From the NCBI GenBank assembly GCA_029267445.1, contig JAJUIU010000004.1, positions 1 through 64,000 of the forward strand: a DNA stretch of 64,000 nt, in the 5' to 3' direction. A program made the translations under genes and the position numbers. Positions 35,846-45,379 of the stretch are shown one piece after another (within the stretch, counting starts at the first letter, position 1; the number at the start of each line of letters is the position of its first letter). The notes below the pieces were generated by a model, which was not told where the DNA came from, searched no databases, and was given only the letters and a program-made list of their open reading frames with translations. Source of the stretch: Rhodospirillaceae bacterium. GTDB lineage: Bacteria; Pseudomonadota; Alphaproteobacteria; Azospirillales; Azospirillaceae.

Positions 35846-35989
35846 TCAGAACAGCAGGTTGATCGACAGGACCATGCCCAGCGCCGTGGACAGCACCACC
35901 GAGGTCTCGGCGAGGTTGGTCAGCACCGGCAGGCGGGCGTACAGCACGGACAGGAAGCCCTGGTCGGTGGTCTTGGTGGTCGTGGTCAT
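35846..35989 (-). CDS. 47-residue single-helix membrane peptide
   Basis: A short frame from ATG 35989 with GGAG six bases upstream. The product starts [10 protein letters not shown], a Thr-rich hydrophilic head, and ends with the hydrophobic segment [22 protein letters not shown], enough for one transmembrane helix. Nothing else is encoded. It is leftward, 139 bases ahead of the membrane hydrolase, with a hairpin between them. Family not recognised. It could be a regulatory or accessory membrane peptide; the ribosome-binding site and clean hydrophobic profile argue that it is real. Confidence 0.55.
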   Translation of the reverse strand: MTTTTKTTDQGFLSVLYARLPVLTNLAETSVVLSTALGMVLSINLLF

Positions 35990-36309
35990 GGTGGTCTCCG
36001 TTCTCTTCAGTCCGTGGCGGGATCGCCGATGACCACCTATCAGCAACCGCCGTGCCAGAGCCTGGAAACGAAGGAGAACGGCCGTTTTCCGCCATGCACG
36101 CCGCCGCCGTCGCGACGCTTTCGGCGGTTCCGCCATCCGGTGGTGGATTTCACCACCATGGCATCGGACAGCACTGTCCGTTTCCGGACATTCCCCCTGT
36201 CCACGGCCGGACAGACCGCGCCCCCGTCTGTCACACCCCCGCGGTTGCCCCGCATCCCGCACCCGGTGTAGACACGGGTCCGCCCGTCAGAGCCCCGAGG
36301 GAACGCCCC
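35990..36309. promoter_or_regulatory. 320-bp palindrome-rich intergenic region before argB
   Basis: There is no gene. It lies between the leftward micropeptide and rightward argB. GGTGGTG (36139-36145) and CACCACC (36151-36157) form a perfect inverted repeat with a 5-base spacer. CGGACAG (36165-36171) and CTGTCCG (36174-36180) form another with 2 bases. Further TGTCC and GGACA copies follow up to about 36212. The pattern looks like a multi-site operator controlling argB, the peptide gene, or both. Confidence 0.5.
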
Positions 36310-37224
36310 ATGACCGACGCCGCTTCCGCCACCCCCTCCCGGGACGAATGGCTCGCCAAGGCGCGGACCCTGTCGGAGGCGCTGCCCTACATGCGGCGCT
36401 ACGCGGGGCAGACGGTGGTGGTGAAGTATGGCGGCCACGCCATGGGCGACGAGGCGCTGGGCCGCCGCTTCGCCAACGACATCGTGCTGATGAAGCAGGT
36501 GGGCATCCACCCGATCGTCGTGCACGGCGGCGGGCCCCAGATCGGCCAGATGCTGGAGCGGCTGAAGATCAAGTCGGAGTTCGTGGACGGCCTGCGCGTG
36601 ACCGACAAGGAGACGGTCGAGATCGCGGAGATGGTCCTGTCCGGCTCCATCAACAAGCAGATCGTGGCGCTGATCAATGACGCCGGCGGCGACGCCATCG
36701 GCCTGTCCGGCAAGGACGACGACCTGATCGAGGCGCGCAAGGTCACCCGCACCAAGCGCGACCCGGACAGCAACATCGAGAAGGTGATCGACCTCGGCTT
36801 CGTCGGCGACCCGTTCCGGATCAATCCGGGCCTGCTGGACAAGCTGCGGCAGGCCGACATCATCCCCGTCATCGCCCCCATCGGCATCGGCGAGGACGGG
36901 CAGACCTACAACATCAACGCCGACACCGCCGCCGGTGCCATCGCCGCCGCCGTGAAGGCGACCCGCCTGCTGCTGCTGACCGATGTGGCGGGCGTGCTGG
37001 ACAAGGAGAAGCGCCTGATCCCCGAACTGTCGGTGGACGCCGCGAAGCGGGCCATCGCGGACGGGACGGCCACCGGCGGCATGATCCCCAAGATCGAGAC
37101 CTGCCTGCAGGCGGTGGAGGGCGGTGTGCAGGCCGCCGTCATCCTGGACGGCCGCGTGCCCCACGCCATCATCCTGGAGATTTTCACCGAAGGCGGGGCC
37201 GGCACGCTGATCGGGCGGAAGTAG
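36310..37224 (+). CDS. argB: Acetylglutamate kinase
   Basis: A 304-residue amino-acid kinase catalysing the second step of arginine synthesis. Nucleotide and substrate motifs are [12 protein letters not shown] at about 36-48, [10 protein letters not shown], and [13 protein letters not shown]. The N-terminal extension of about 30 residues before the first strand is the helix typical of hexameric, arginine-inhibited enzymes, so feedback control by arginine is likely. It is convergent with the DUF2336 gene after 6 bases. In relatives argB often follows engB; here about 4 kb of other genes intervene. Confidence 0.95.
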   Translation: MTDAASATPSRDEWLAKARTLSEALPYMRRYAGQTVVVKYGGHAMGDEALGRRFANDIVLMKQVGIHPIVVHGGGPQIGQMLERLKIKSEFVDGLRVTDKETVEIAEMVLSGSINKQIVALINDAGGDAIGLSGKDDDLIEARKVTRTKRDPDSNIEKVIDLGFVGDPFRINPGLLDKLRQADIIPVIAPIGIGEDGQTYNINADTAAGAIAAAVKATRLLLLTDVAGVLDKEKRLIPELSVDAAKRAIADGTATGGMIPKIETCLQAVEGGVQAAVILDGRVPHAIILEIFTEGGAGTLIGRK

Positions 37225-37230
37225 CCGTCC

Positions 37231-38493
37231 CTACTTCTTGCCGGAGCGGGAGGGCTTGCCCGTCGGCTTGATCCCGAAGAACTCCAGCTGCCATTCCATG
37301 TCCGCCGGGCTCATCGGATAGTCGGTGCCGTCCTTCGGGTTCAGCACCTGGGCCGGCGGGATCAGCGCCAGACGCACCTGCACCTGCCGGCAGAACCGCA
37401 TCGACAGGCCCGCCTTCCAGCACAGCGCCGTGACGCCGCGCGGGCTTTGACCCGAGACGATGCGCTCCACGGCCTCCATCGGGATTCCGGCCAGCAGGCC
37501 CAGTGCGGCGAGGATGAAGCCGCGATCGCCCTGGGCCAATGCGGTGGACACCGCATCCTCGTCGAGCTGGCCCGCCTTGTGCAGCTTCGCCGCGCGGTCG
37601 GACGGACGTTCGCGCTCCTCGGTCTCGGCAGCCGCTTTCGCGGGCGGCTGCGGGGCCACGCGCGCCTTCACGGCGTCGGCCACGGCGGCGATCGTTTCCG
37701 GAGGCAGGTCCTTGCGGGACCGCAGCACCTTCACCAGCTGGTCGGCGACGAACCCGGCCAGCCGGGCCGCCGCCCGCGCCGGCAGGTTGGGCCGCCGCAC
37801 CAGCGGCCCGTGCCAGGGTTCGTGGCGGGGCGCCAGCTCCACCAGCCGGTCCAGCGTCTCCTCCCGGATCTGGGCCGACGCGTTGCCCAGCAGGGCGGCC
37901 ACCGCCGCCTCGCTCTCGGTCCGGGCGATGGCGTCCGACACGCCGCCGGAGACACCCGCGCGCTGGGCGATGGCGACGAGCTGGTCATCCAGCGGCGCCG
38001 CCTGGATGATGTGCAGCAGGTCCTCGTCCGTGAGGATCGGGGAGTGCCGCAGCACCGGGACGGAGACGGACAACTCCAGGTCGCGGGCGAGCTGCTGGAC
38101 GATGCCCGGCGGCGCGTTCGGCGCCTCCTTCAGCGCGTCGGCGACCACGGCGCGCACGGCCACCGCCTGGTCGCGGGCCAGCGTCTCAAGGATCTCCAGC
38201 GTCATGCGCTCGATCTGGCCGATCTTGTCCGGCGGGAGCGTCGGGACCAGTGCGGCGATCTTCGCCGCCAGCCCGCTCCGGACCTGCTCGTCCGGGTCGG
38301 TGGACAGCATGAGGTCGGCCTGGCGCGGCGTGTTGGTGTTGCGCGCGATCTCGCGGCGCACCTCGGCGTTCTGGTCGCTGGCCAGCAGGTAGAGGATTTC
38401 CGGCCGCGTCTCCGCCCGCGAGGCGACGAACCGGCGCTCCGTGTCGTCGCCGCTGGCGGCCAGGCGCTTGGCGGTTTCGTAGTCGACGGTCAT
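37231..38493 (-). CDS. DUF2336-domain protein (HEAT-like repeats)
   Basis: A 420-residue soluble protein of the DUF2336 family, common in alphaproteobacteria. Helical, HEAT-like repeats fill about residues 10-260 (for example NAEVRREIARNTNTP and SAQIREETLDRL). A charged linker rich in Ala, Pro and Glu comes at about 290-310, and a C-terminal helical part follows. The ATG overlaps the stop of the upstream diguanylate cyclase gene by four bases, so both are translated together. Function unknown; a role in signalling downstream of c-di-GMP is suggested by the coupling. Confidence 0.82.
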   Translation of the reverse strand: MTVDYETAKRLAASGDDTERRFVASRAETRPEILYLLASDQNAEVRREIARNTNTPRQADLMLSTDPDEQVRSGLAAKIAALVPTLPPDKIGQIERMTLEILETLARDQAVAVRAVVADALKEAPNAPPGIVQQLARDLELSVSVPVLRHSPILTDEDLLHIIQAAPLDDQLVAIAQRAGVSGGVSDAIARTESEAAVAALLGNASAQIREETLDRLVELAPRHEPWHGPLVRRPNLPARAAARLAGFVADQLVKVLRSRKDLPPETIAAVADAVKARVAPQPPAKAAAETEERERPSDRAAKLHKAGQLDEDAVSTALAQGDRGFILAALGLLAGIPMEAVERIVSGQSPRGVTALCWKAGLSMRFCRQVQVRLALIPPAQVLNPKDGTDYPMSPADMEWQLEFFGIKPTGKPSRSGKK

Positions 38494-40214
38494 CCAGCAC
38501 TCCCCGGACCGGCCGGAGCGGGAGCGAGCGCCCGGTGGCCCTTGCCCATGCGCTTGGCCGCGTACATTCCCTGGTCGCCCCGGTCCACCAGCGTCTCCGC
38601 CGCCTCGCCGGAGCCGGCGGCGTGGGGTGCCACCCCGACGGAGACACCGAGCGGCTTGTCCTCAGACGCGGACAGGGGCCGCAGGAACTCCGCCGCCTCC
38701 TTCAGCAGCCGGTCGGCGATGGACAGGGCCTGCGCCTCGTCCACCCGGTCGACCCAGAGCACGAACTCGTCGCCGCCCAGCCGGCCCGTCAGGTCGCCCG
38801 GCCGGGCGAGCCGGCCCATCAGCCGACCCACGGCCCGGAGCACGTCGTCACCGGCCGCGTGGCCCAGCTTGTCGTTGACGGCCTTGAAGTTGTCGAGGTC
38901 GAAATAAAGCAGCGCCGAACCGCCGACCGCCCGGCGCGACAGCCGTTCCTCCAGCCGCTCCATGAAGGTGCGGCGGTTGTAGAGGCCGGTCAGCCCGTCC
39001 CGCTCCGACAGGGTCTTCAGCGTCTCCTGGTAGCGGGCCTGCGCCACGGCCACGCCGACATGGTCGGTGATGGCCCGGACCATGTCCCGGTCCGCCGGGG
39101 ACCAGTCCCGGTCCGCCGCCCGCCAGCACAGGATGGCGCCGTTCACCTCCATCCGGTAGAGCGTGCGGTCGGCCAGCAGGGCCTGACCGCCCGCCAGCAC
39201 GGCGACCGGATCGGCGCTGGCGGCGGCCCTGGCCAGCAGCTCCTCGGCCGCGAGCCGGACGGCGTCGGGCATGTCGGCCCCGCCGGCGGACGGCAAGAAA
39301 GCGCCGTCGTCACCCCGGGCATAGACCCAGGCCCCGGCCGCACCCACGGCGTTGGCCGCCACACCGGCCGCGATCTCCAGCGTGCGCGTCGGGTCCACAT
39401 CGTCGCGGGTGGAGGAGACGATGTGGCCGAGATAACGCTCCTTCAACCGGGCCTCGGCCAGCTCCATTCCGCGCAGGCGCGCCTCGGTGATGTCGCGGCA
39501 GGCCCCCCGCGCCCCCAGCCATTCGCCCTGCGGCCCCTCCAGCGGCACGGCGGAGGAGATGAGACACGCCGCCCGCCCGTCGCTCGCCTTCAACCAGACC
39601 TCCGCCCGCTCCACCGGCCCGGTCGCGGCAAAGGGCAGCGGCTGGTCCGCGAAGTCGGGCAGGACGAGTTCGGATGGATGCCGGCCGACCAGATCGGCGG
39701 CAGCGTAGCCGATGGCCCCGGCGGGCGAGACGAAGACGAAACGGCCGTCCGGCCCGGTTTCCCAGGCGAAGTCGGAGGAGATGTCCACCAGATCCTTGTA
39801 GCGCTGGCGGGACTCGGTGAGCGCCTGGCGCAGGCGGCGCTCCAGCGTCGTGTCACGGCCGAGCAGGGCCACGCTGCCGTCTGGCATGGGGACGGCGGTG
39901 AACTCCACGACACCCATCCCCTGGCCACCGCCGATGTCGACCGGCACGGAATGCGCGGGCTCCGTGACGGCGCCGCCGGCCGCCACCCAGCGGGCCAGCT
40001 CCTCGCGCCAGCCCCGGTCGTAGGCGGCGAGCCGGTCGGCGCGGGCGTTGGCCGCCAGGAGGTTGCCGTCGCCGTCCAGGCGGAGCGCCGGCCCTGGCCA
40101 GCCGCGCAACAGGGCGCCGACATCCCCGCCCGCCGACATGTCGGCCCCGGCCGCCGCGGGCGGCGGGGGCGCGCCGGGATCATGGTCGGCTGTGCGTGTC
40201 ACGGGCGGGTACAC
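38490..40214 (-). CDS. PAS-PAS-GAF-GGDEF diguanylate cyclase
   Basis: A 574-residue cytoplasmic protein from GTG 40214. A weak PAS domain lies at about 35-125, a second PAS at about 140-250, a GAF-like domain at about 265-400 and GGDEF at about 410-570. The active site reads GRLGGDEF and is intact. RPGD lies five residues upstream, matching the inhibitory I-site RxxD, so product feedback is expected. It should make cyclic di-GMP. No transmembrane segment is seen, so signals are likely cytoplasmic. It is translationally coupled to the DUF2336 protein. MSAGGD about 25 residues in is an alternative start. Confidence 0.9.
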   Translation of the reverse strand: MYPPVTRTADHDPGAPPPPAAAGADMSAGGDVGALLRGWPGPALRLDGDGNLLAANARADRLAAYDRGWREELARWVAAGGAVTEPAHSVPVDIGGGQGMGVVEFTAVPMPDGSVALLGRDTTLERRLRQALTESRQRYKDLVDISSDFAWETGPDGRFVFVSPAGAIGYAAADLVGRHPSELVLPDFADQPLPFAATGPVERAEVWLKASDGRAACLISSAVPLEGPQGEWLGARGACRDITEARLRGMELAEARLKERYLGHIVSSTRDDVDPTRTLEIAAGVAANAVGAAGAWVYARGDDGAFLPSAGGADMPDAVRLAAEELLARAAASADPVAVLAGGQALLADRTLYRMEVNGAILCWRAADRDWSPADRDMVRAITDHVGVAVAQARYQETLKTLSERDGLTGLYNRRTFMERLEERLSRRAVGGSALLYFDLDNFKAVNDKLGHAAGDDVLRAVGRLMGRLARPGDLTGRLGGDEFVLWVDRVDEAQALSIADRLLKEAAEFLRPLSASEDKPLGVSVGVAPHAAGSGEAAETLVDRGDQGMYAAKRMGKGHRALAPAPAGPGSAG

Positions 40215-40286
40215 CGGATGTTGCGGGCGGCACCCCTCAAGGCTTAGCCCAGGTCGGGAAGGGCGTCCAGCCGACCGCCCCTTGTC

Positions 40287-41219
40287 TCAGCCGCCGCCGG
40301 CCCAGGACTTCACCTGGAGGAAGTTGCGGAGCATGAAGCGGTAGAGCTGGCCCGCCTGCCACGCGGCCTCGTCGGAGGCGGGATCGATCGTTTTCCAGGT
40401 GGCGGGGATGTCTCCCCAGCGCAGGCTTTCGAAATGCAGCGCGTCGCGGCGCTGGCGTATCCGCTTGACCGTCTTGTCCATGGCCTTCATCGCCGCGATG
40501 GGATCCGCGACGCTGGCGAACGTCTCCTCCCACAGCCCGCGCAGCCGGGCCTGCTGGTCCTTGAACAGGCGCTGGGTGGTGGCGACCTGGTCGGCGAACT
40601 CCGTGTCGCCGATGTTGCGGCGCGCGATGTCCCTGAGCTGGCCCGGCACGTCCAGGAGCGGGCGGAAGTGGTCCCGCAACGCCTCGACGAAGGCCAGCTC
40701 GTTCACCAGCCGCTCGATCCGCTCCACCGCCTCCCCGCGCTTGTCCTTGGGCAGGCCCAGCCGTTCGCAAATCGTCTCCGCCACGCCCTTCATCCGCGCC
40801 ATGGCCGCCTCGCCGCTGACCAGCAGTCCCTCCGCGGCACCGGTGCCGACGGCCGCCAGCAGCGTCTCCGCGAGCGAGATCGCCATGCGCTCCCGGTGCC
40901 GCTCGTCCACGGTCCAGCTCGCGGTGCCATCCAGGATCTCCGTGGGGATTTTGTCGCCCGGCCGGATCTGGGCGACATGGCGCAGACTGCGCTCGACGAT
41001 CTGGAGGAGTTGGCCGTCGCCGGAGTTCGGATCGATGCGGAGCGCCTCCGGCACCTCGCGCAGCTTCACCACGCCGTCCATGTCTGCCATGCGCACGCGC
41101 ATGACCGGATCCAGCGATCCGGGCTGCAGGGTGAAGTACAGGCCCTCGATGTTCAGCCCCTTGTGCTGGAAGGCGAAGGTGGTGAACTTCGGAACGGGCG
41201 GTGCGTCGTCGCTGGTCAT
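40287..41219 (-). CDS. Conserved hypothetical protein, 310 residues
   Basis: Function not recognised. The start ATG 41219 (MTSDDAPPVPKF) is preferred over a longer 336-residue form. The N-terminal 110 residues are strand-rich (FTTFAFQHKGLNIEGLYFTL). The remainder is helical and charged, with heptad-like stretches (RLVNELAFVEALRDHF, MKAMDKTVKRIRQRRD) that may form coiled coils. No signal peptide or membrane helix. It lies upstream of the diguanylate cyclase and DUF2336 genes on the same strand with about 70 bp between, so it may belong with them. Confidence 0.65.
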   Translation of the reverse strand: MTSDDAPPVPKFTTFAFQHKGLNIEGLYFTLQPGSLDPVMRVRMADMDGVVKLREVPEALRIDPNSGDGQLLQIVERSLRHVAQIRPGDKIPTEILDGTASWTVDERHRERMAISLAETLLAAVGTGAAEGLLVSGEAAMARMKGVAETICERLGLPKDKRGEAVERIERLVNELAFVEALRDHFRPLLDVPGQLRDIARRNIGDTEFADQVATTQRLFKDQQARLRGLWEETFASVADPIAAMKAMDKTVKRIRQRRDALHFESLRWGDIPATWKTIDPASDEAAWQAGQLYRFMLRNFLQVKSWAGGG

Positions 41220-41392
41220 CGGTGGCCGGACCGTCGTGATGCGCCGCGGCACCTGGGTGGAACGGGCGGCGGCATTCGGCAACGCCTGCGCGTACACCCC
41301 CGGACGTCAAAAGTCCATCAATGCGCGCCTGCGGAGCCGCCATCCGCCGGGCGGGGTTGCCGGATGGAGGGGCGCGCCCCATTCTCCGCCCC

Positions 41393-42118
41393 ATGACGAC
41401 CGCACCGGCTTCCGCCCCGTCCCCCGCCCTGCCCTCCTTCCAGGGTCGCCTGGACCATGTCGAGACCTGGATCTTCGACCTGGACAACACCCTCTATCCC
41501 GCCAGCAGCAACCTGTTCGCCCAGGTCGACCGCCGGATCGGGGAGTTCATCGCCGCCCGCTTCGACATGCCCTACGAGGAGGCGCGGAAGAAGCAGAAGG
41601 GCTATTTCCGGGATTACGGCACCACCCTGCGCGGCCTGATGACGGAGCACGACATCGATCCGGGGGAGTTCCTGGAGTATGTGCACGACATCGACGTCAC
41701 ACCCATCGCCCCTTCGGCGGCGCTGGATGCCGCACTGGCGAAGCTGCCGGGCCGCAAGCTGATCTACACCAACGGCTCCGTCCGGCATGCGGAGAACGTG
41801 ATGGCGCGCCTGGGCGTGGGCCACCGCTTCGACGGCATCTTCGACATCGTCGCCGCCGACTATGTGCCGAAGCCGGACCCGCGCCCCTATGCGGTGATGG
41901 TCGACCGCCACGGCGTGGACCCGACCCGCGCCGTGATGGTGGAGGACATCGCCCGCAACCTCGTCCCGGCGGCAGCACTCGGCATGACCACCGTCTGGAT
42001 CAGGAGCGAAGCCGACTGGTCCCGCCCCGACGGCGCCGGCATCGGCACCGGCGAGCACATCCACCACGTTGTAGACGATCTGGTGGAGTGGCTGGCGGGG
42101 GTGGCGGGCAGCCGCTGA
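41393..42118 (+). CDS. HAD-family pyrimidine 5'-nucleotidase
   Basis: A 241-residue haloacid-dehalogenase hydrolase of the SDT1/pyrimidine 5'-nucleotidase group. HAD motifs in order: FDLDNTLYP (nucleophile Asp and acid Asp), YTNGS, KPDPRPY (Lys) and VEDIARNLVPA. The cap is helical and begins SSNLFAQVDRRIGEF, as in that subgroup. It probably dephosphorylates nucleoside monophosphates or related phosphates. Divergent from the unknown 310-residue protein across 173 bp. Confidence 0.88.
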   Translation: MTTAPASAPSPALPSFQGRLDHVETWIFDLDNTLYPASSNLFAQVDRRIGEFIAARFDMPYEEARKKQKGYFRDYGTTLRGLMTEHDIDPGEFLEYVHDIDVTPIAPSAALDAALAKLPGRKLIYTNGSVRHAENVMARLGVGHRFDGIFDIVAADYVPKPDPRPYAVMVDRHGVDPTRAVMVEDIARNLVPAAALGMTTVWIRSEADWSRPDGAGIGTGEHIHHVVDDLVEWLAGVAGSR

Positions 42119-42123
42119 CGGGT

Positions 42124-42426
42124 TTAGCCGGCCTTCAGGCTCTTCGCGTTGGCCCCCATCGCCTTCCGGTACCGCTCGACCATTTCCGGAGTGACATCCT
42201 GGGGATAGCACAAGGGGGCGTAGCCTCCTGGCTTGCTGTATGCGCTACGGGCTCCGCACCGACTTCCGTTGCGGGTGCTGTTGTACGGGCAGGGGCAGTT
42301 TCCAGGGTAGCCCGCGATCGACTGCTCGATGAGCGCCTTTCGGATCGCGTCGTCGCTCTGCGCGGCCGCCGGATCGGGAACGGTCAGACCCAAGACAAAC
42401 AGCAAGACAAATGCAAGTGTACGCAT
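42124..42426 (-). CDS. Small secreted cysteine-containing protein
   Basis: A 100-residue protein from ATG 42426. A signal peptide (MRTLAFVLLFVLGLTVP, cut after PAAA) precedes an about 80-residue mature part. It contains NCPCPYNSTRNGSRCG, then SAYSKPGGYAPLCYP, a four-cysteine pattern recurring in small proteins of rhizobia and other alphaproteobacteria. Two disulfides are plausible outside the cytoplasm. The role is unknown; this pattern is sometimes found near secreted nucleases but none is here. It is convergent with the nucleotidase, with five bases between stops. Confidence 0.68.
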   Translation of the reverse strand: MRTLAFVLLFVLGLTVPDPAAAQSDDAIRKALIEQSIAGYPGNCPCPYNSTRNGSRCGARSAYSKPGGYAPLCYPQDVTPEMVERYRKAMGANAKSLKAG

Positions 42427-42667
42427 GGCACGATCTCCAGTGTTCTCGTGCCACACATGAAAGTCACACAACCAAGACGAGTCGAGTCAAATAACCATAT
42501 AGATATTGTTGGATTGCGAGTGTATGCGTCTTTTCGCGTCCCGCTGGGGCCGTTCCGTTCCCTGGGGAGAACGTGGATGCGACGCGCGGGTCCGTTGACA
42601 TCCCCCGTCCCCCTGCCCCATCGTCCGGCCTCCCCTCGGACCGACCCAGCACGCGAAGACCTGCGCC
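42427..42667. other. Intergenic region between the secreted protein and dapD
   Basis: A 241-bp gap with no gene. The part 42460-42530 is markedly A/T-rich (CAAATAACCATATAGATATTG) and probably carries the leftward promoter. For dapD there is a perfect -35 box TTGACA at 42595-42600, but only a GC-rich, unconvincing -10 about 17 bases later. Confidence 0.35.
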
Positions 42668-43510
42668 ATGAGCCACGCCGACCTTGAACGCACCATCGAA
42701 CAGGCCTGGGAGGAGCGCGAGGCGCTGACCTTCCGCACCACCGGCCCCGTCCGCGACGCGGTGGACCGGGTGCTGGGCCTGCTGGATTCCGGCGCGCTAC
42801 GGGTGGCGGAGCCGACGGGGTCGGGCTGGCATGTGAACCAGTGGGCGAAGAAGGCGGTCCTGCTGTCCTTCCGCCTGAACGACAACCAAGTCGTGGACGG
42901 CGGCCCCGGTGGTGCGACCTGGTGGGACAAGGTGCCCAGCAAGTTCGCCGGCTGGGGCGAGAACCGCTGGCGCGAGGCCGGCTTCCGCGCCGTGCCGGGG
43001 GCCGTGGTGCGCCATTCCGCCTATGTGGCGCCGGGTGCCGTGCTGATGCCCAGCTTCGTGAACCTGGGCGCCTATGTGGACAAGGGCACCATGGTCGACA
43101 CCTGGGTGACCGTCGGCAGCTGCGCCCAGATCGGGAAGAACGTGCACCTGTCGGGCGGTGTCGGCATCGGCGGCGTGCTTGAGCCGCTGCAGGCCAACCC
43201 GACCATCATCGAGGACGACTGCTTCATCGGCGCCCGGTCGGAGATCGTGGAGGGTGTCGTGGTGGAGCGTGGCTCCGTCATCTCCATGGGCGTGTTCATC
43301 GGCGCCTCGACCAAGGTCGTGGACCGGGAGACGGGGGAGGTCTTCATGGGCCGGGTCCCGGCCTACAGCGTCGTCGTCTCCGGCAGCCTGCCCGGCAAGC
43401 CCCTGCCCGACGGCCGCCCCGGCCCCAGCCTTTACTGCGCCGTGATCGTCAAGCGCGTGGACGAGAAGACCCGCGCCAAGACCAGCATCAACGAGCTGCT
43501 GCGGGACTGA
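42668..43510 (+). CDS. dapD: Tetrahydrodipicolinate N-succinyltransferase
   Basis: A 280-residue trimeric enzyme of the lysine/meso-diaminopimelate pathway. The N-terminal helical domain (about 1-100) precedes a left-handed beta-helix of hexapeptide repeats (about 105-245), visible as [17 protein letters not shown] and [25 protein letters not shown]-like turns follow (here [20 protein letters not shown]). Succinyl-CoA is the donor. It is followed by dapE after 118 bp. Confidence 0.96.
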   Translation: MSHADLERTIEQAWEEREALTFRTTGPVRDAVDRVLGLLDSGALRVAEPTGSGWHVNQWAKKAVLLSFRLNDNQVVDGGPGGATWWDKVPSKFAGWGENRWREAGFRAVPGAVVRHSAYVAPGAVLMPSFVNLGAYVDKGTMVDTWVTVGSCAQIGKNVHLSGGVGIGGVLEPLQANPTIIEDDCFIGARSEIVEGVVVERGSVISMGVFIGASTKVVDRETGEVFMGRVPAYSVVVSGSLPGKPLPDGRPGPSLYCAVIVKRVDEKTRAKTSINELLRD

Positions 43511-43628
43511 GGCGGGCGAAACCGTCGCGCGACCGTCGGCACGTTTCGTCCGAAGCGACAACCGGCCCCTTGTCGAGGGACGGCGCTTGCGGGCACTGTG
43601 CGCCCGCACGCAGGTTGGACCCGAACGC

Positions 43629-44795
43629 ATGCCCGCCGAAACCTTCCCCCTCGATCCCGTCGCCCTGGCACAGGAGCTGATCCGCCGCCCCAGCGTCACC
43701 CCGGCGGACGCGGGTGCACTGGACGTCGTGCAGCGGGCGCTGGAGGGGATGGGCTTCGCCTGCACCCGCCTGCCGTTCCAGGCGCCGGGCACGGACCGGA
43801 TCGACAACCTTTACGCCAGGCTGGGCACGGAGGGGCCCAACCTCTGCTTCGCCGGGCATACGGATGTGGTGCCGGTGGGCGACCGCGCCGCCTGGACGGT
43901 GGACCCGTTCGGCGGGGAGGTGATCGACGGGCGCCTCTATGGCCGGGGTGCCGCCGACATGAAGGGGGGCATCGCCTGCTTCATCGCCGCAGTCGCACGC
44001 TTCCTGGCGGAGCATGGGCGGCCGAAGGGCAGCATCAGCCTGCTGATCACCGGCGACGAGGAGGGGCCGTCCGTCAACGGGACCAAGCCGGTGCTGGACT
44101 GGCTGGCGGAACGGGGCGAGCGGATCGACGCCTGCATCGTGGGCGAGCCGACGAACCCCCGCACGCTGGGCGAGATGATGAAGATCGGCCGTCGCGGCAG
44201 CATGAACGTGACGCTGACCGCACTCGGCGCCCAGGGGCATTCAGCCTATCCGGAGCGGGCGGACAATCCCCTACCCCGCCTCGCCAAGGCGTTGACCCTG
44301 CTGGCGGAAAGCCCGCTGGACGAGGGCACGCCGCACTTCCAGCCCTCTACCCTGGCACTGACCAGCATCGATGTGGGCAACCCGGCGACGAACGTGATCC
44401 CGGCGAAGGGCACGGCGAAGTTCAACATCCGCTTCAACGACCTGCACACGCCCGCCAGCCTGGAGGCGCACATCCGCGACGTGCTGGAGGAGGTGGGCGG
44501 CGCCTGGGACATGACCGTGCAGGTGAGCGGTGTGGCCTTCCTGACCCCGCCGGGGCAACTGTCGGACATCGTCGCGGAGGCGGTCCGTTCGGCCACCGGC
44601 CGCGTTCCGGACCTGAGCACGTCCGGCGGCACGTCGGACGCCCGCTTCATCAAGGATCACGCGCCCGTGGTGGAGTTCGGACTGGTCGGGGCCTCGATGC
44701 ACAAGGTGGACGAGAACGTGGCCGTGGCCGACATGCACGCCCTGACGGCGATCTATGCGACGGTGCTGTCCCGTTACCTCCAGGGTGCCGCATGA
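43629..44795 (+). CDS. dapE: Succinyl-diaminopimelate desuccinylase
   Basis: A 388-residue M20 metallopeptidase-fold enzyme acting two steps after DapD. Metal and catalytic residues are in [32 protein letters not shown] (catalytic Glu and bridging Glu) and CIVGEPTNP. The dimerisation domain, about 180-300, begins [15 protein letters not shown] 43629 is the only start in keeping with homologues. The stop overlaps the start of the following membrane protein (ATGA). Confidence 0.96.
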   Translation: MPAETFPLDPVALAQELIRRPSVTPADAGALDVVQRALEGMGFACTRLPFQAPGTDRIDNLYARLGTEGPNLCFAGHTDVVPVGDRAAWTVDPFGGEVIDGRLYGRGAADMKGGIACFIAAVARFLAEHGRPKGSISLLITGDEEGPSVNGTKPVLDWLAERGERIDACIVGEPTNPRTLGEMMKIGRRGSMNVTLTALGAQGHSAYPERADNPLPRLAKALTLLAESPLDEGTPHFQPSTLALTSIDVGNPATNVIPAKGTAKFNIRFNDLHTPASLEAHIRDVLEEVGGAWDMTVQVSGVAFLTPPGQLSDIVAEAVRSATGRVPDLSTSGGTSDARFIKDHAPVVEFGLVGASMHKVDENVAVADMHALTAIYATVLSRYLQGAA

Positions 44796-45370
44796 CGGTG
44801 GCGCGCGACGCCCTGTACGGCCTTTACGGCGCAACGCGGCTGGCGCGGTTCGACCGGGCCGGGACGGGCTATTTCGACGGGTCGGTCGAAAGCGCGTGGC
44901 GCAGCTTCTGGGCCAATCTGTTCGTCCTGCCGGCCTACTGGATCCTGATCCTGATGCCGGAGACGACGCTGGCCGACCAGGTGGGCGTGCTGCCCTTCCT
45001 CGGCGTGGAAAGCCTCGGCTTCGCGATCAAGCTCCTGGCCTATCTGCTGATCGTCCAGCAGATCATGGAGATGCAGGGAAAGGCCGACCGGGTGCCGGCC
45101 TTCATCGCCGCCTACAACTGGGCCAGCGTGCTGCAGATGGGCGCCTTCCTGCTGGGGGCGGCGCTCGCGGGAGGCGGTCTGCTGCCGCCGCAGCTCGTCT
45201 CGGCCGTCAACCTCGTGATCTTCGTCTGGGCGGCGGCCCTGGGCTGGTTCATCGCCCGGCACACGCTGGACGTGCCGCCGCTGGGTGCGGTCGGCATCCT
45301 GGGGCTCGAGCTGCTGGTGACGGCGTTCGTCAACGGCCTGACCGACGCCATGATCTGGGGCCAGGGCTGA
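44792..45370 (+). CDS. Integral membrane protein coupled to dapE
   Basis: A 192-residue protein with about five hydrophobic helices: about 42-56, 68-92, 104-128, 136-156 and 162-190. A soluble head of 38 residues rich in Gly, Arg and Tyr comes first. Family not firmly recognised; the layout recalls YIP1-like or small permease-like membrane proteins. Its ATG overlaps the dapE stop, so it is produced with the diaminopimelate enzyme, and it converges on truA. A role in cell-envelope precursor metabolism is possible from position only. Confidence 0.72.
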   Translation: MTVARDALYGLYGATRLARFDRAGTGYFDGSVESAWRSFWANLFVLPAYWILILMPETTLADQVGVLPFLGVESLGFAIKLLAYLLIVQQIMEMQGKADRVPAFIAAYNWASVLQMGAFLLGAALAGGGLLPPQLVSAVNLVIFVWAAALGWFIARHTLDVPPLGAVGILGLELLVTAFVNGLTDAMIWGQG

Positions 45371-45379
45371 GGCCGTCCC

